From SIG701 sp045123975 (lineage in GTDB: Bacteria > Bacillota > Clostridia > Oscillospirales > CAG-272), in contig JBGVKV010000111.1 of the NCBI GenBank assembly GCA_045123975.1, forward strand, positions 1 through 17,647: a stretch of DNA of 17,647 bases, read 5' to 3'. Below are positions 4,982 through 13,523 of the stretch, piece by piece; the first letter of the stretch is position 1, and each line of letters starts with the position of its first letter. Made by a program: the position numbers and the translations under genes. Below the pieces are notes generated by a model, which searched no databases, was not told the origin of the DNA, and saw only the letters and a program-made list of their open reading frames with translations.

Positions 4982-6358
4982 ATGGATTATCGCATTGAAC
5001 ACGACTCCATGGGCGAAATGAAGGTTCCCGCCGACCGCTATTGGGCCGCGCAGACACAGCGCAGCCACGAGAATTTCGAGATCGGCGTAGGCATTGAAAT
5101 CATGCCCCGTGAGATCACCCGCGCCTTTGGTATTCTGAAGAAGGCGGCAGCACTGGCTAACCACGCTCTGAAGCCTGAGAAGATGACTGAGGAAAAACTC
5201 TCTGCCATCACCAAGGCCTGCGACGAGGTTATCTCCGGATCCCTGAACGATCACTTCCCCCTGGTCGTTTGGCAGACCGGTTCCGGCACCCAGTCCAACA
5301 TGAACGCAAACGAAGTTATCGCCAACCGCGGCAATGAGATCGCAGGCAAGAAGCTTCTTCACCCCAACGACGATATCAACATGAGCCAGTCCTCCAACGA
5401 TACCTTCCCCACCGCTATGCACATCTCCGCGGTAATCGCGCTGGAAGACAAGCTGATCCCCGCAGCCGAGATGCTGATCGCCACCTTCCGCCGTCTGGAG
5501 AAGGAAAACGAGGGCATCGTTAAGAGCGGACGTACTCACCTGCAGGATGCAACCCCCATCACCTTCAGCCAGGAAATCAGCGGCTGGCGCTCCAGCCTGG
5601 AGCGTGACGTGGAGCTCCTGAAGCTCTCCGTTAAGCCTCTCTTGGAGCTGGCACTGGGCGGCACCGCAGTCGGCACCGGTCTGAATGCTCCCAAGGGATT
5701 TGACGCTCTGGTTGCCGAAAAGGTAACGGAGCTGACCGGCAAGAACTTCATCACCGCGCCCAACAAGTTCCACGCTCTCACCTCCAAGGATGAGCTGGTA
5801 TTCGCGCACGGCGCTATCAAGGCACTGGCTGCTGACATGATGAAGATCGCCAACGATATCCGCTGGCTGGCCAGCGGTCCCCGCGACGGTCTGGGCGAGA
5901 TCCACATTCCCGAAAACGAGCCCGGCTCCTCTATTATGCCCGGTAAGGTAAATCCCACCCAGTGTGAGGCTGTTACCATGGTTGCCGTTCAGGTTATGGG
6001 TAACGACGTTGCCGTTGGTATGGCTGCATCCCAGGGCAACTTCGAGCTCAACGTATTCATGCCCGTATGTATCTACAATTTCCTGCAGTCCGCACGTCTG
6101 TTGGCAGAGGCCATCGTTTCCTTCAACAACAACTGCGCTGTGGGCATCACCGCCAACCGTGAGAAGATGCACCACAATCTGCACAACTCCCTGATGCTGG
6201 TAACAGCACTGAACCCCTACATCGGTTACGAAAATGCCGCTAAGACTGCAAAGAAGGCATTTAAGGATAACATCTCCCTGAAGGAAGCCTGCGTTGCTCT
6301 CGGCTTCCTGACGGAGGAAAAGTTTGATGAGGTATTCCATCCGGAGCAGATGGTCTGA
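4982..6358 (+). CDS. fumC: Class II fumarate hydratase
   Basis: This cytoplasmic, iron-independent fumarase interconverts malate and fumarate. The 458-residue length is normal for FumC. It shows the substrate-binding stretches TGSGTQSNMN (99-108) and SQSSND (135-140), then GRTHLQDATP (183-192) with the active-site His186, and the superfamily signature GSSIMPGKVNPTQCE (315-329) on the flexible catalytic loop. The ATG at 4982 is preceded by AAGGAG at 7-bp spacing; longer in-frame starts lack such a site. It follows the dehydrogenase by 102 bases and precedes hdrB by 20 bases. In this context it should run in the dehydrating direction, feeding fumarate to the reductase encoded downstream. Confidence 0.97.
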   Translation: MDYRIEHDSMGEMKVPADRYWAAQTQRSHENFEIGVGIEIMPREITRAFGILKKAAALANHALKPEKMTEEKLSAITKACDEVISGSLNDHFPLVVWQTGSGTQSNMNANEVIANRGNEIAGKKLLHPNDDINMSQSSNDTFPTAMHISAVIALEDKLIPAAEMLIATFRRLEKENEGIVKSGRTHLQDATPITFSQEISGWRSSLERDVELLKLSVKPLLELALGGTAVGTGLNAPKGFDALVAEKVTELTGKNFITAPNKFHALTSKDELVFAHGAIKALAADMMKIANDIRWLASGPRDGLGEIHIPENEPGSSIMPGKVNPTQCEAVTMVAVQVMGNDVAVGMAASQGNFELNVFMPVCIYNFLQSARLLAEAIVSFNNNCAVGITANREKMHHNLHNSLMLVTALNPYIGYENAAKTAKKAFKDNISLKEACVALGFLTEEKFDEVFHPEQMV

Positions 6359-6378
6359 CAGACAAGGAGGATCCCAGA

Positions 6379-7161
6379 ATGAAAGTCAGTTATTACCCCG
6401 GCTGTACCTTGAGAACCAAGGCTAAACAGCTCGACCTCTACGCTCGCAAGAGTGCTGAGGCTCTCGGCATCACCATGGAGGAGATCGAAAACTGGCAGTG
6501 CTGCGGCGGTGTGTTCTCTACCGCCAAGGACGAAATTGCCACCAAGCTTTCCTCTGTCCGTGCTCTTGCCGAAGCCGCAGAGAAGGAACAGATCCTGGTA
6601 ACAGTATGTTCCGCCTGCCACAACGTAATCAAGCAGACCAACCACGCTATGCAGAACGACGAGGATTTCGCGTCCCATGTAAACCGTTACATGGCTCCCG
6701 CATCCTACGACGGTTCCACCCGCGTTCTCCACTACCTGGAGATGCTGCGTGACGTGGTCGGATTCGATACGCTGAAGGAGAAGGTTGTGAATCCCCTGAG
6801 CGGCAAGAAGATCGCCGCTTACTACGGATGCCTGCTTCTCCGTCCCGGTCAGACCATGCAGATGGATGACGTGGAGAACCCCACCATCCTGGAAGATTTC
6901 ATCCGCGCCCTCGGCGCGGAGCCGGTCATCTACGCACAGCGCAACGAGTGCTGCGGGGGCTACGTGACGTTGGAGGATCCTGGCTCCGCACAGAAGAAGA
7001 GCAAGAAGGTGCTCGACAGCGCCGCATCCCACGGTGCGGAAATGATCGTGACCGCTTGCCCTCTGTGCCGCTACAATCTGGAAAAGAACGGCGAGAGCGA
7101 AATGCCGGTGATCTACTTCACTGAGCTGCTGGCGGAAGCGCTCGGCGTAAAGGAGGGCTGA
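6379..7161 (+). CDS. hdrB: Heterodisulfide reductase subunit B-like protein
   Basis: In known complexes HdrB is the catalytic end of the Hdr electron chain, carrying two noncubane 4Fe-4S clusters in CCG domains. Both sites are intact here. The first is Cys9, Cys41-Cys42, Cys77 and Cys80; the second is Cys151, Cys191-Cys192, Cys227 and Cys230, each followed by the usual CCGG or CPLC context. The 260-residue length is slightly short of archaeal HdrB but complete. The gene begins after AAGGAGG and is followed after two bases by hdrC. This lineage lacks coenzymes M and B, so the physiological acceptor must differ; the neighbouring FrdA/FrdB-like proteins suggest fumarate. Confidence 0.93.
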   Translation: MKVSYYPGCTLRTKAKQLDLYARKSAEALGITMEEIENWQCCGGVFSTAKDEIATKLSSVRALAEAAEKEQILVTVCSACHNVIKQTNHAMQNDEDFASHVNRYMAPASYDGSTRVLHYLEMLRDVVGFDTLKEKVVNPLSGKKIAAYYGCLLLRPGQTMQMDDVENPTILEDFIRALGAEPVIYAQRNECCGGYVTLEDPGSAQKKSKKVLDSAASHGAEMIVTACPLCRYNLEKNGESEMPVIYFTELLAEALGVKEG

Positions 7162-7163
7162 TC

Positions 7164-7556
7164 ATGGAGAACAATACCAATCGCATGAAGGAACAGATTC
7201 TGCGCACCAGCGGTGTAAATCCCCTGAAGTGCATGCGCTGCGGCAAGTGCTCCGGCACCTGCCCCGCTTACGATGAGATGGAATACCATCCTCACGAATT
7301 CGTTTATATGGTTGAGCGCGGTGATATTGAACCGCTTCTGAATTCCAAGTCCCTGTACAAGTGCCTGACCTGCTTCGCTTGCGTAGACCGCTGTCCCCGT
7401 GACGTGGAACCCGCCAAGCTGGTGGAGGCCGTTCGTCTGATGGTTATCCGTCAGCAGGGCAAGAATCATCTGAAGCCGGATCAGATCCCCGAAATGCTGG
7501 ATGAGGAGCTGCCTCAGCAGGCCATCGTCAGCGCACTCCGTAAATACGCCAAATAA
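7164..7556 (+). CDS. hdrC: Heterodisulfide reductase subunit C-like ferredoxin
   Basis: This 130-residue soluble electron carrier has two classical 4Fe-4S sites: Cys23-x2-Cys26-x2-Cys29-x3-Cys33 and Cys67-x2-Cys70-x2-Cys73-x3-Cys77. These match HdrC, which wires HdrA to HdrB. There is no membrane segment, unlike HdrE/DsrM-linked versions. AAGGAGG sits at the end of hdrB and the genes are only two bases apart, which suggests translational coupling. The C-terminal third is a helical tail without cysteines. Confidence 0.93.
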   Translation: MENNTNRMKEQILRTSGVNPLKCMRCGKCSGTCPAYDEMEYHPHEFVYMVERGDIEPLLNSKSLYKCLTCFACVDRCPRDVEPAKLVEAVRLMVIRQQGKNHLKPDQIPEMLDEELPQQAIVSALRKYAK

Positions 7557-7570
7557 GAAAGGAAGTCACA

Positions 7571-9565
7571 ATGCAAAGAATTGGAGTATTCGTGTGCCAT
7601 TGCGGTACCAACATCGCCGGCACAGTGGATGTGAAGGCCGTTGCCGAAGCGCTTCGTTATGAGCCCGGCGTGGTTGTATCCACCGAATATCAATATATGT
7701 GCTCGCAGGCAGGTCAGGATATGATCCGCGAAGCGATCCGTGAGCATAAGCTTACCGGTATCGTTGTCTGCTCCTGCTCCCCCCGTATGCACGAGGCCAC
7801 CTTCCGCAAGACCGCCCAGTCCGCCGGCTTGAACCCCTACATGGTGGAAATCGCCAATATCCGCGAGCAGTGCTCCTGGGTACATAAGGATGTGGAAATC
7901 GGCACCGAGAAGGCCGTTATCCTGGGCCGTGCCGCCATTGCGAAGGTAAATCTGAACGCTCCCCTGACTCCCGGTGAGTCCCCCGTTACCAAGCGTGCTC
8001 TGGTAATCGGCGGCGGCATCGCCGGTATCCAGACCGCTCTGGATATCGCAGACGCCGGTTTCCCCGTGGACATCGTGGAGACTAAGCCCACCATCGGCGG
8101 TAAGATGGCACAGCTGGACAAGACCTTCCCCACCCTGGACTGCGCTGCTTGTATTCTGACCCCCAAGATGGTTGAGGCCGCCCAGCACGAGAACATCCGC
8201 ATCCTCTCCTACAGCGAGGTGCAGGATATCAAGGGCTTCGTGGGCAACTTCACCGTACAGATCAAGAAGAAGGCCCGCTTCGTAAACGAGGATGCCTGCA
8301 CCGGATGCGGTCTGTGCACCGAAAAGTGTCCCCAGAAAAAGGTTCCCAACGAATTTAATATGAGCATGGACAATCGCCGTGCCATCTATATTCCCTTCGC
8401 ACAGGCCGTGCCGAAGGTAGCTACTATCGATGCAGACTACTGCACTATGCTGAAGACCGGCAAGTGCGGTGTGTGCGCCAAGGTTTGTACCGCAGGTGCC
8501 ATCGATTACACCCAGAAGGATCAGATCATTGAGGAAAAGTACGGCGCCATCGTGGCCGCTACCGGCTTCAATCCCATCTCCATGAAGCCCTTCGACGAGT
8601 ATGCATACAGCCAGTCCAAGGACGTTATCACCTCCCTGGAGCTGGAGCGTCTGATGAATGCAGCCGGCCCCACCGGCGGTAAGCTGCTTCGTCCCTCCGA
8701 CGGAAAGCATCCTCACAAGATCGTGTTCGTACAGTGCGTAGGATCCCGCTGCAGTGCTCACGCCTCCAAGGGCAAGGAATACTGCTCCAAGATCTGCTGC
8801 ATGTACACCGCAAAGCATGCTATGCTGATCCGCGATAAGTATCCGGACACCGACGTATACGTATTCTATATCGACGTGCGTACCCCCGGTAAGAACTTCG
8901 ATGAGTTCTACCGCCGCGCCGTGGAAGAATATGGCGTACATTACGTGAAGGGTATGGTCGGTAAGGTTTCCCCCGAGGGCGACAAGCTGATGGTTCAGGC
9001 ATCCGACTTGCTGGCTGACAAGCAGCTGCACATCGAGGCTGACCTGGTGGTTCTGGCCGCGGCCATTGAGCCCGACCGGTCCGCACGTCCCCTGGCTACC
9101 CTTCTGACCGCCTCCATGGACACCAACGACTTCTTCACCGAGGCCCATCCCAAGCTCCGTCCCGTTGAATCCCCCACCGCCGGCGTATTCCTCTCCGGTG
9201 CGTGCCAGGGCCCCAAGGATATCCCCGAGACCGTTTCCCAGGCCGGCGCTGCCGCTGCCAAGGTTATCGGCCTTCTGGCCAAGGATAAGCTGCTGGGTAA
9301 CCCCTGCGTGGCCGGCTCCAACGAATGGATGTGTAACGGATGCTCCTCCTGTGAGAGAGTTTGTCCTTACGGCGCTATTACCTATGTTACGAAAGAATTC
9401 CGTATGCCCGACCGTACCACTGCCCTCCGCCGCGTAGCTCAGGTTAACGAAGCGGTATGTCAGGGCTGCGGTGCTTGTACCGTTGCCTGCCCCTCCGGCG
9501 CAATGGATCTTAAGGGCTTTGCCAGCAGCCAGATTATGGCGGAGGTAGATGCAATATGCAAATGA
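7571..9565 (+). CDS. hdrA: Heterodisulfide reductase subunit A-like bifurcating flavoprotein
   Basis: HdrA holds the FAD that splits electron pairs between a high- and a low-potential acceptor in known Hdr complexes. The 664-residue protein has the full architecture. An N-terminal HdrA-specific domain contains CHCG (9-12), Cys44 and VCSCSP (66-71). An FAD-binding Rossmann motif GGGIAG lies at 147-152. One ferredoxin site is Cys243/246/249/253 and a second cysteine group is Cys291/299/302/306. The HdrA-type thioredoxin-reductase-like region has CVGSR (389-393) and CSKICC (405-410). The C-terminal bacterial-type ferredoxin domain has Cys588/591/594/598 and Cys630/633/636/640. It overlaps the next gene by 10 bases. 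Confidence 0.95.
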   Translation: MQRIGVFVCHCGTNIAGTVDVKAVAEALRYEPGVVVSTEYQYMCSQAGQDMIREAIREHKLTGIVVCSCSPRMHEATFRKTAQSAGLNPYMVEIANIREQCSWVHKDVEIGTEKAVILGRAAIAKVNLNAPLTPGESPVTKRALVIGGGIAGIQTALDIADAGFPVDIVETKPTIGGKMAQLDKTFPTLDCAACILTPKMVEAAQHENIRILSYSEVQDIKGFVGNFTVQIKKKARFVNEDACTGCGLCTEKCPQKKVPNEFNMSMDNRRAIYIPFAQAVPKVATIDADYCTMLKTGKCGVCAKVCTAGAIDYTQKDQIIEEKYGAIVAATGFNPISMKPFDEYAYSQSKDVITSLELERLMNAAGPTGGKLLRPSDGKHPHKIVFVQCVGSRCSAHASKGKEYCSKICCMYTAKHAMLIRDKYPDTDVYVFYIDVRTPGKNFDEFYRRAVEEYGVHYVKGMVGKVSPEGDKLMVQASDLLADKQLHIEADLVVLAAAIEPDRSARPLATLLTASMDTNDFFTEAHPKLRPVESPTAGVFLSGACQGPKDIPETVSQAGAAAAKVIGLLAKDKLLGNPCVAGSNEWMCNGCSSCERVCPYGAITYVTKEFRMPDRTTALRRVAQVNEAVCQGCGACTVACPSGAMDLKGFASSQIMAEVDAICK

Positions 9566-9990
9566 CCGAATATAAACCGAAAATCGTTGCCTTCTGCTGC
9601 AACTGGTGTTCCTACGCCGGTGCGGACCTGGCAGGCAACAACCGACTGAATTACCCCGCGGAGGTTAAGATCATCCGCGTTCCCTGCTCCTGCCGTGTGA
9701 ATCCCATGTTCATCCTCCGCGCGTTCCAGCGCGGTGCGGATGGCGTGATTCTGTGCGGATGCCATCCCGGCGACTGCCACTACACCTCGGGCAACTACTA
9801 CACCCGCCGCCGTATGGCTCTGCTCTTCTCCATGCTGAACTTCCTCGGCATCGAGAAGGAGCGCACCCGCGTTGAGTGGGTATCCGCCGCTGAGGGCGCT
9901 AAGTTTGCCGCTACGATGAACGATTTCGTAGCGCAGGTTGCCGCTCTGGGCGAAAACAAGAGATTGGAGGATCTGCGATGCAAAAAGTAA
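9556..9990 (+). CDS. MvhD/FlxD-like 2Fe-2S electron-transfer protein
   Basis: This 144-residue protein matches the MvhD/FlpD/FlxD family, which links HdrA to its electron-donating module. Conserved cysteines appear as CCNWC (14-18), CSC (44-46), CGC (67-69) and Cys74 in CHPGDCHY, and these are expected to hold a 2Fe-2S cluster. It starts inside the 3' end of hdrA after GGAGG and overlaps the following gene by 13 bases, so production is probably coupled. In FlxABCD-HdrABC systems this is FlxD; here it lies between the Hdr genes and the other Flx-like genes, as expected. Confidence 0.92.
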   Translation: MQMTEYKPKIVAFCCNWCSYAGADLAGNNRLNYPAEVKIIRVPCSCRVNPMFILRAFQRGADGVILCGCHPGDCHYTSGNYYTRRRMALLFSMLNFLGIEKERTRVEWVSAAEGAKFAATMNDFVAQVAALGENKRLEDLRCKK

Positions 9991-10973
9991 CTCGTGAGAT
10001 TCTGCTCGCCAAGGCTGCAGAACTGCTGAACGCCGGCACGGTAAACCGTGTCCTCGGCTGGAAAGCAGGTGAATTCACTTATGACGTAACCCCTGCCCTG
10101 TTTAACACGGCAGAAGAGCTGGAGAAGGATTTCGTATACGGTCCCTTCTGCGGTGCCAACTTCTCCAAGTATCTCGTAAAAGAAACCAAAAAGGACGAAG
10201 GAAAGATTCTCGTTTTCCTGAAGCCCTGCGATACGTACAGCTTCAATCAGCTCCTGACCGAGCACCGCTTCGATCGTGAAAAGGTATATGCCGTAGGCAT
10301 TCCCTGCGACGGTATGGCGGACATTCACCTCATCAAGGAGCAGATCGGCGACGGTATCAGCGGCGTGGAGTGCGACGGTGACAATCTGATCGTTCACACT
10401 CTGTATGACGGCGACAAGACGCTGGCTATGGCGGACTGCATGGCGGAGCGCTGTGCCAACTGCAAGAGCAAGAAACACGTAGCATACGACGAGCTGATCG
10501 GTGAGACCGGCGAGGTCATCGACAGCCACCGCTTCGACGAAGTGGAAAAGCTGGAGAAAATGACGGAGGACGAGCGTTTTGCATTCTGGCAGAATGAGTT
10601 GTCCCGCTGCATCCGCTGCAACGCTTGCCGCGACGTGTGCCCTGCCTGCACCTGTGAAAAGTGCGTATTCGGCAATCCCGACTCCGGCGTGGAGAACAAG
10701 GCTATCGCCGACAGCTTTGAGGAAAAGATGTTCCACGTAATCCGTGCGTTCCACGTGGCCGGACGCTGCACCGACTGCGGTGAGTGCTCCCGCGTTTGTC
10801 CTCAGAACATCCCCCTGCACCTGCTCAACCGCAAGTTCATCCGTGACATTGACAATTTCTATGACGAATATCAGGCCGGCGCCGAGGTTGGCCAGAGAGC
10901 ACCTCTTGTAAACTACAAGCTGGAAGACCTGGAACCCTCCGAGGCTGTGGAAAGGAGCTGCGATCATGCGTAA
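9978..10973 (+). CDS. Flx-type iron-sulfur protein with two 4Fe-4S sites
   Basis: The 331-residue protein has an N-terminal half with scattered cysteines, including KPCD (82-85), GIPCDG (107-112) and Cys154/159/162, similar to F420-hydrogenase beta-subunit-like folds. Its C-terminal ferredoxin domain has Cys211/214/217/221 and Cys264/267/270/274. The CPACTCEKC stretch (221-229) is extra cysteine rich and could hold another cluster. Its place between the MvhD-like and FAD/NAD genes matches one of the two middle subunits (B or C) of FlxABCD; I cannot assign the letter safely. It probably passes electrons from the NAD(P)H module towards HdrA. The ATG follows TTGGAGG within the preceding gene. 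Confidence 0.82.
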   Translation: MQKVTREILLAKAAELLNAGTVNRVLGWKAGEFTYDVTPALFNTAEELEKDFVYGPFCGANFSKYLVKETKKDEGKILVFLKPCDTYSFNQLLTEHRFDREKVYAVGIPCDGMADIHLIKEQIGDGISGVECDGDNLIVHTLYDGDKTLAMADCMAERCANCKSKKHVAYDELIGETGEVIDSHRFDEVEKLEKMTEDERFAFWQNELSRCIRCNACRDVCPACTCEKCVFGNPDSGVENKAIADSFEEKMFHVIRAFHVAGRCTDCGECSRVCPQNIPLHLLNRKFIRDIDNFYDEYQAGAEVGQRAPLVNYKLEDLEPSEAVERSCDHA

Positions 10974-11988
10974 ATGTTCCCTCACCAATCTGGACGCGCT
11001 CCTGCGTACCATGGCGGACACCGCTAACGTATATCTTCCCGTGGACGGCACAGACGGCCGTGCCCACTTCACTAAGTGGGAGGAAGGTGTGAAAATGAGC
11101 GAGGCTCTGAACACCGTCCGCTCCGCTAAGGATTTCTTCTTCCCCCAGACCGAGAATCTGGTGGATTTCAAGATGGAAGGCAAGACCATCGAGGTCATCG
11201 ACATCCGCGAGGAGTGCGAGGATTTCGTGATCTTCGGCGTACGCGCCTGCGACGTGCGCAGCTTTGAGATTCTGGACCGGGTATTCCTGGCCGATCCTGT
11301 GGACAGCTACTACGCTTCCCGCCGTGAGCACGGCATCATCGTTTCCATGGCTTGCAACAAGCCTTCCGAGACCTGCTTCTGCCGTACCTTCGGCATCGAC
11401 GCAGCTGCTCCCGGCGGTGATGTGGTTTGCTATAAGACGGAGGATGCTCTGTATCTGGATGCACTGACCGAAAAAGGTCAGGCGCTGCTTACCAAGCTAG
11501 AGGCTCTCACCGAAGAATGCGACACCGTTGCTGCTGACGCACAGAAAGAGCTGATCCGTACCCGCCTGGATAAGCTGCCCCTGAACAATCTGACGGCAGA
11601 TGCCTTTGGCGGCGACAAGTTGGACACCTTCTTCAACGCACCCGAGTGGAAAGAACTGTCCCAGACCTGTCTGGGATGCGGTACCTGTACCTTCGTTTGC
11701 CCCACTTGCCAGTGCTACGATATCAAGGATTTCAAGACCAACAAGGGCGTTCAGCGTTTCCGCTGCTGGGATTCCTGCATGTATTCTGACTTCACCAAGA
11801 TGGCTCACGGAAACAACCGCAATTCTCAGCTTGAGCGCTTCCGCCAGAGATTTATGCACAAGCTGGTTTACTTCCCCGCAAACAACGAGGGAATCTTCGG
11901 CTGTGTAGGCTGCGGACGCTGCCTGTCCCGCTGCCCCATCTCTATGAACATCGTTAAAGTTATGAAGAAATTGGGAGGTAATGCGTAA
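10966..11988 (+). CDS. Flx-type 4Fe-4S dicluster protein (AsrA/HydB-like)
   Basis: This 340-residue protein resembles the dicluster subunits that partner FAD/NAD(P)H proteins in anaerobic sulfite reductase (AsrA) and sulfhydrogenase-type enzymes. The N-terminal part has GVRACD (91-96) and a cysteine knot, ACNKPSETCFC (129-139). The C-terminal ferredoxin domain has Cys235/238/241/245 and Cys313/316/319/323, each with a CP or RCP ending. It overlaps the previous gene by 8 bases and the next by one base (TAATG). The close pairing with the following FAD/NAD gene mirrors asrAB. It most likely relays electrons between FlxA and the rest of the complex. Confidence 0.85.
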   Translation: MRKCSLTNLDALLRTMADTANVYLPVDGTDGRAHFTKWEEGVKMSEALNTVRSAKDFFFPQTENLVDFKMEGKTIEVIDIREECEDFVIFGVRACDVRSFEILDRVFLADPVDSYYASRREHGIIVSMACNKPSETCFCRTFGIDAAAPGGDVVCYKTEDALYLDALTEKGQALLTKLEALTEECDTVAADAQKELIRTRLDKLPLNNLTADAFGGDKLDTFFNAPEWKELSQTCLGCGTCTFVCPTCQCYDIKDFKTNKGVQRFRCWDSCMYSDFTKMAHGNNRNSQLERFRQRFMHKLVYFPANNEGIFGCVGCGRCLSRCPISMNIVKVMKKLGGNA

Positions 11989-12815
11989 TGAATACTGAAG
12001 CTTTGATCCCCGTTGTCGGCGTTATCACCGATATACGCATTGACACCCCCGACATCAAGACCTTCCGTGTGGTTACCCCCGACGGCAAAAAGGCATTTGA
12101 CCACAAGCCCGGTCAGTGCGCTATGCTTTCTATCCCCGGTGTGGGCGAGGCCATGTTCTCCATCACCTCCTCCCCTACCAACACCGAGTATATGGAATTC
12201 TCCATCAAAAAGTGCGGCTGCGTGACCGAATGGCTCCACGCCGCTGAAGTTGGTCAGCAGATCACCATCCGCGGCCCCTACGGCAATCCCTTCCCTGTGG
12301 ACGACGCGTTTGCAGGCAAGAACCTGCTCTTTATCGCGGGCGGTGTTGGTCTTGCCCCCCTGCGCTCCGTTATCAACTACGTAAGACATTACCGTGACCG
12401 TTACGGCAAGGTGGATATCGTGTACGGCTCCAGAAGCAAGGATGACCTTCTGGATTACGATGAGATCCTCAATGAATGGATGACCGACGACGGCGTCGAC
12501 GTTCACCTCACCATCGACCGTGAGCAGGAGGGCTGGGACGGCCACGTTGGATTCGTTCCCAACTACGTCAAGGAGCTTGGCTTCGATACCGATAAGGTAG
12601 CGGTTCTCTGCGGACCTCCCATTATGATTAAGTTCACTCTGGCAGGACTGCAGGAGCTCGGTTTTGATAAAACGCAGGTTTATACGACCCTTGAGCTTCG
12701 TATGAAATGCGGAATCGGCAAGTGCGGACGCTGCAATGTCGGTTCTAAGTACGTCTGCAAGGACGGCCCCGTTTTCCGCTGCGACGAGCTTGACGAGTTG
12801 CCGGACGAATATTGA
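11988..12815 (+). CDS. flxA: FlxA-like FAD/NAD(P)H oxidoreductase with 2Fe-2S site
   Basis: This is a ferredoxin-NADP-reductase-fold subunit of 275 residues that should oxidise NAD(P)H. FAD-binding residues lie in FSITSS (57-62) and in the stretch at 71-82. The pyridine-nucleotide domain has IAGGVGLAPL (116-125), YGSRS (146-150) and CGPPIM (208-213). At the C-terminus Cys241-x4-Cys246-x2-Cys249-x7-Cys257 is the 2Fe-2S motif of the AsrB/HydG/PyrK group. NADH rather than NADPH is inferred from studied FlxABCD-HdrABC systems; the sequence does not prove it. The start codon overlaps the previous stop, and a 21-base gap separates it from the fumarate-reductase-type genes. Confidence 0.9.
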   Translation: MNTEALIPVVGVITDIRIDTPDIKTFRVVTPDGKKAFDHKPGQCAMLSIPGVGEAMFSITSSPTNTEYMEFSIKKCGCVTEWLHAAEVGQQITIRGPYGNPFPVDDAFAGKNLLFIAGGVGLAPLRSVINYVRHYRDRYGKVDIVYGSRSKDDLLDYDEILNEWMTDDGVDVHLTIDREQEGWDGHVGFVPNYVKELGFDTDKVAVLCGPPIMIKFTLAGLQELGFDKTQVYTTLELRMKCGIGKCGRCNVGSKYVCKDGPVFRCDELDELPDEY

Positions 12816-12836
12816 TAGGCTGAAAGGAAACATACA

Positions 12837-13511
12837 ATGGAATCTATGGTTAATATTTACCTGTTTGGTAAGAAATATGAAGTGCCGGAAAATCTGACAA
12901 TCATGTGCGCTATGGAGTACGCCGGCTACCAGCTGGTACGCGGCTGCGGCTGCCGTAACGGCTTCTGCGGTGCCTGCGCTACCATCTACCGCATCAAGGG
13001 CGATCGCGAACTGCACTCCTGTCTGGCTTGCCAGACCAAGGTAGAAGAGGGTATGTACATCGCAACCCTGCCCTTCTTCCCCCTGGTGAAGGCTGTGTAC
13101 GACGTGGAGAAGATCCCCACCACCGAGCAGATCATGATGCAGCTGTATCCCGAGATCTACGCCTGCGTAGGCTGCAACGCCTGCACCAAGGCCTGCACAC
13201 AGGAGCTCAACGTTATGCAGTACATTGCGTACGCACAGCGCGGTGAGTTCGAAAAGTGCGCTGAGGAGTCCTTCGACTGCGTAATGTGCGGCGTTTGCTC
13301 CTCACGCTGCCCCGCCGGTATCTCTCATCCCCAGGTTGCTATGCTGGCTCGCCGTATTACCGGTAAGTATCTGGCTCCCAAAACCGAGCATCTGGAAGAG
13401 CGCGTTCGCGAAATCAAGAACGGCACCTTCGAGGAGCTCCTTGAGGCGCTGATGCAGAAGCCCATCTCCGAGATGAAAGAGCTTTACAACAACCGCGAGA
13501 TCGAGAAATAA
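12837..13511 (+). CDS. Fumarate-reductase-type iron-sulfur subunit
   Basis: The 224-residue protein has an N-terminal ferredoxin-like 2Fe-2S domain (Cys39-x4-Cys44-x2-Cys47-x14-Cys62, with extra Cys37 and Cys65). This is followed by a helical domain with Cys110/113/116/120 and Cys148/151/154/158, plus a lone Cys141. That order is the FrdB/SdhB/TfrB layout, but it lacks the CCG domain fused to TfrB of methanogens; here that function would come from the separate hdrB. The two C-terminal motifs look like two complete 4Fe-4S sites. It probably passes electrons from HdrBC or Flx to the flavoprotein encoded 12 bases downstream. GAAAGGAAA precedes the ATG. Confidence 0.88.
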   Translation: MESMVNIYLFGKKYEVPENLTIMCAMEYAGYQLVRGCGCRNGFCGACATIYRIKGDRELHSCLACQTKVEEGMYIATLPFFPLVKAVYDVEKIPTTEQIMMQLYPEIYACVGCNACTKACTQELNVMQYIAYAQRGEFEKCAEESFDCVMCGVCSSRCPAGISHPQVAMLARRITGKYLAPKTEHLEERVREIKNGTFEELLEALMQKPISEMKELYNNREIEK

Positions 13512-13523
13512 GGAGGGACATCC

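Noticed and set aside
3893..9148. Long antisense frames over the dehydrogenase, fumC and hdrA genes (3893-4930, 4967-6340, 7514-9148)
   Set aside because: All mirror strongly expressed sense genes with recognised domains; the translations are low-complexity Gly/Val/Leu/His-rich and match no family I know.
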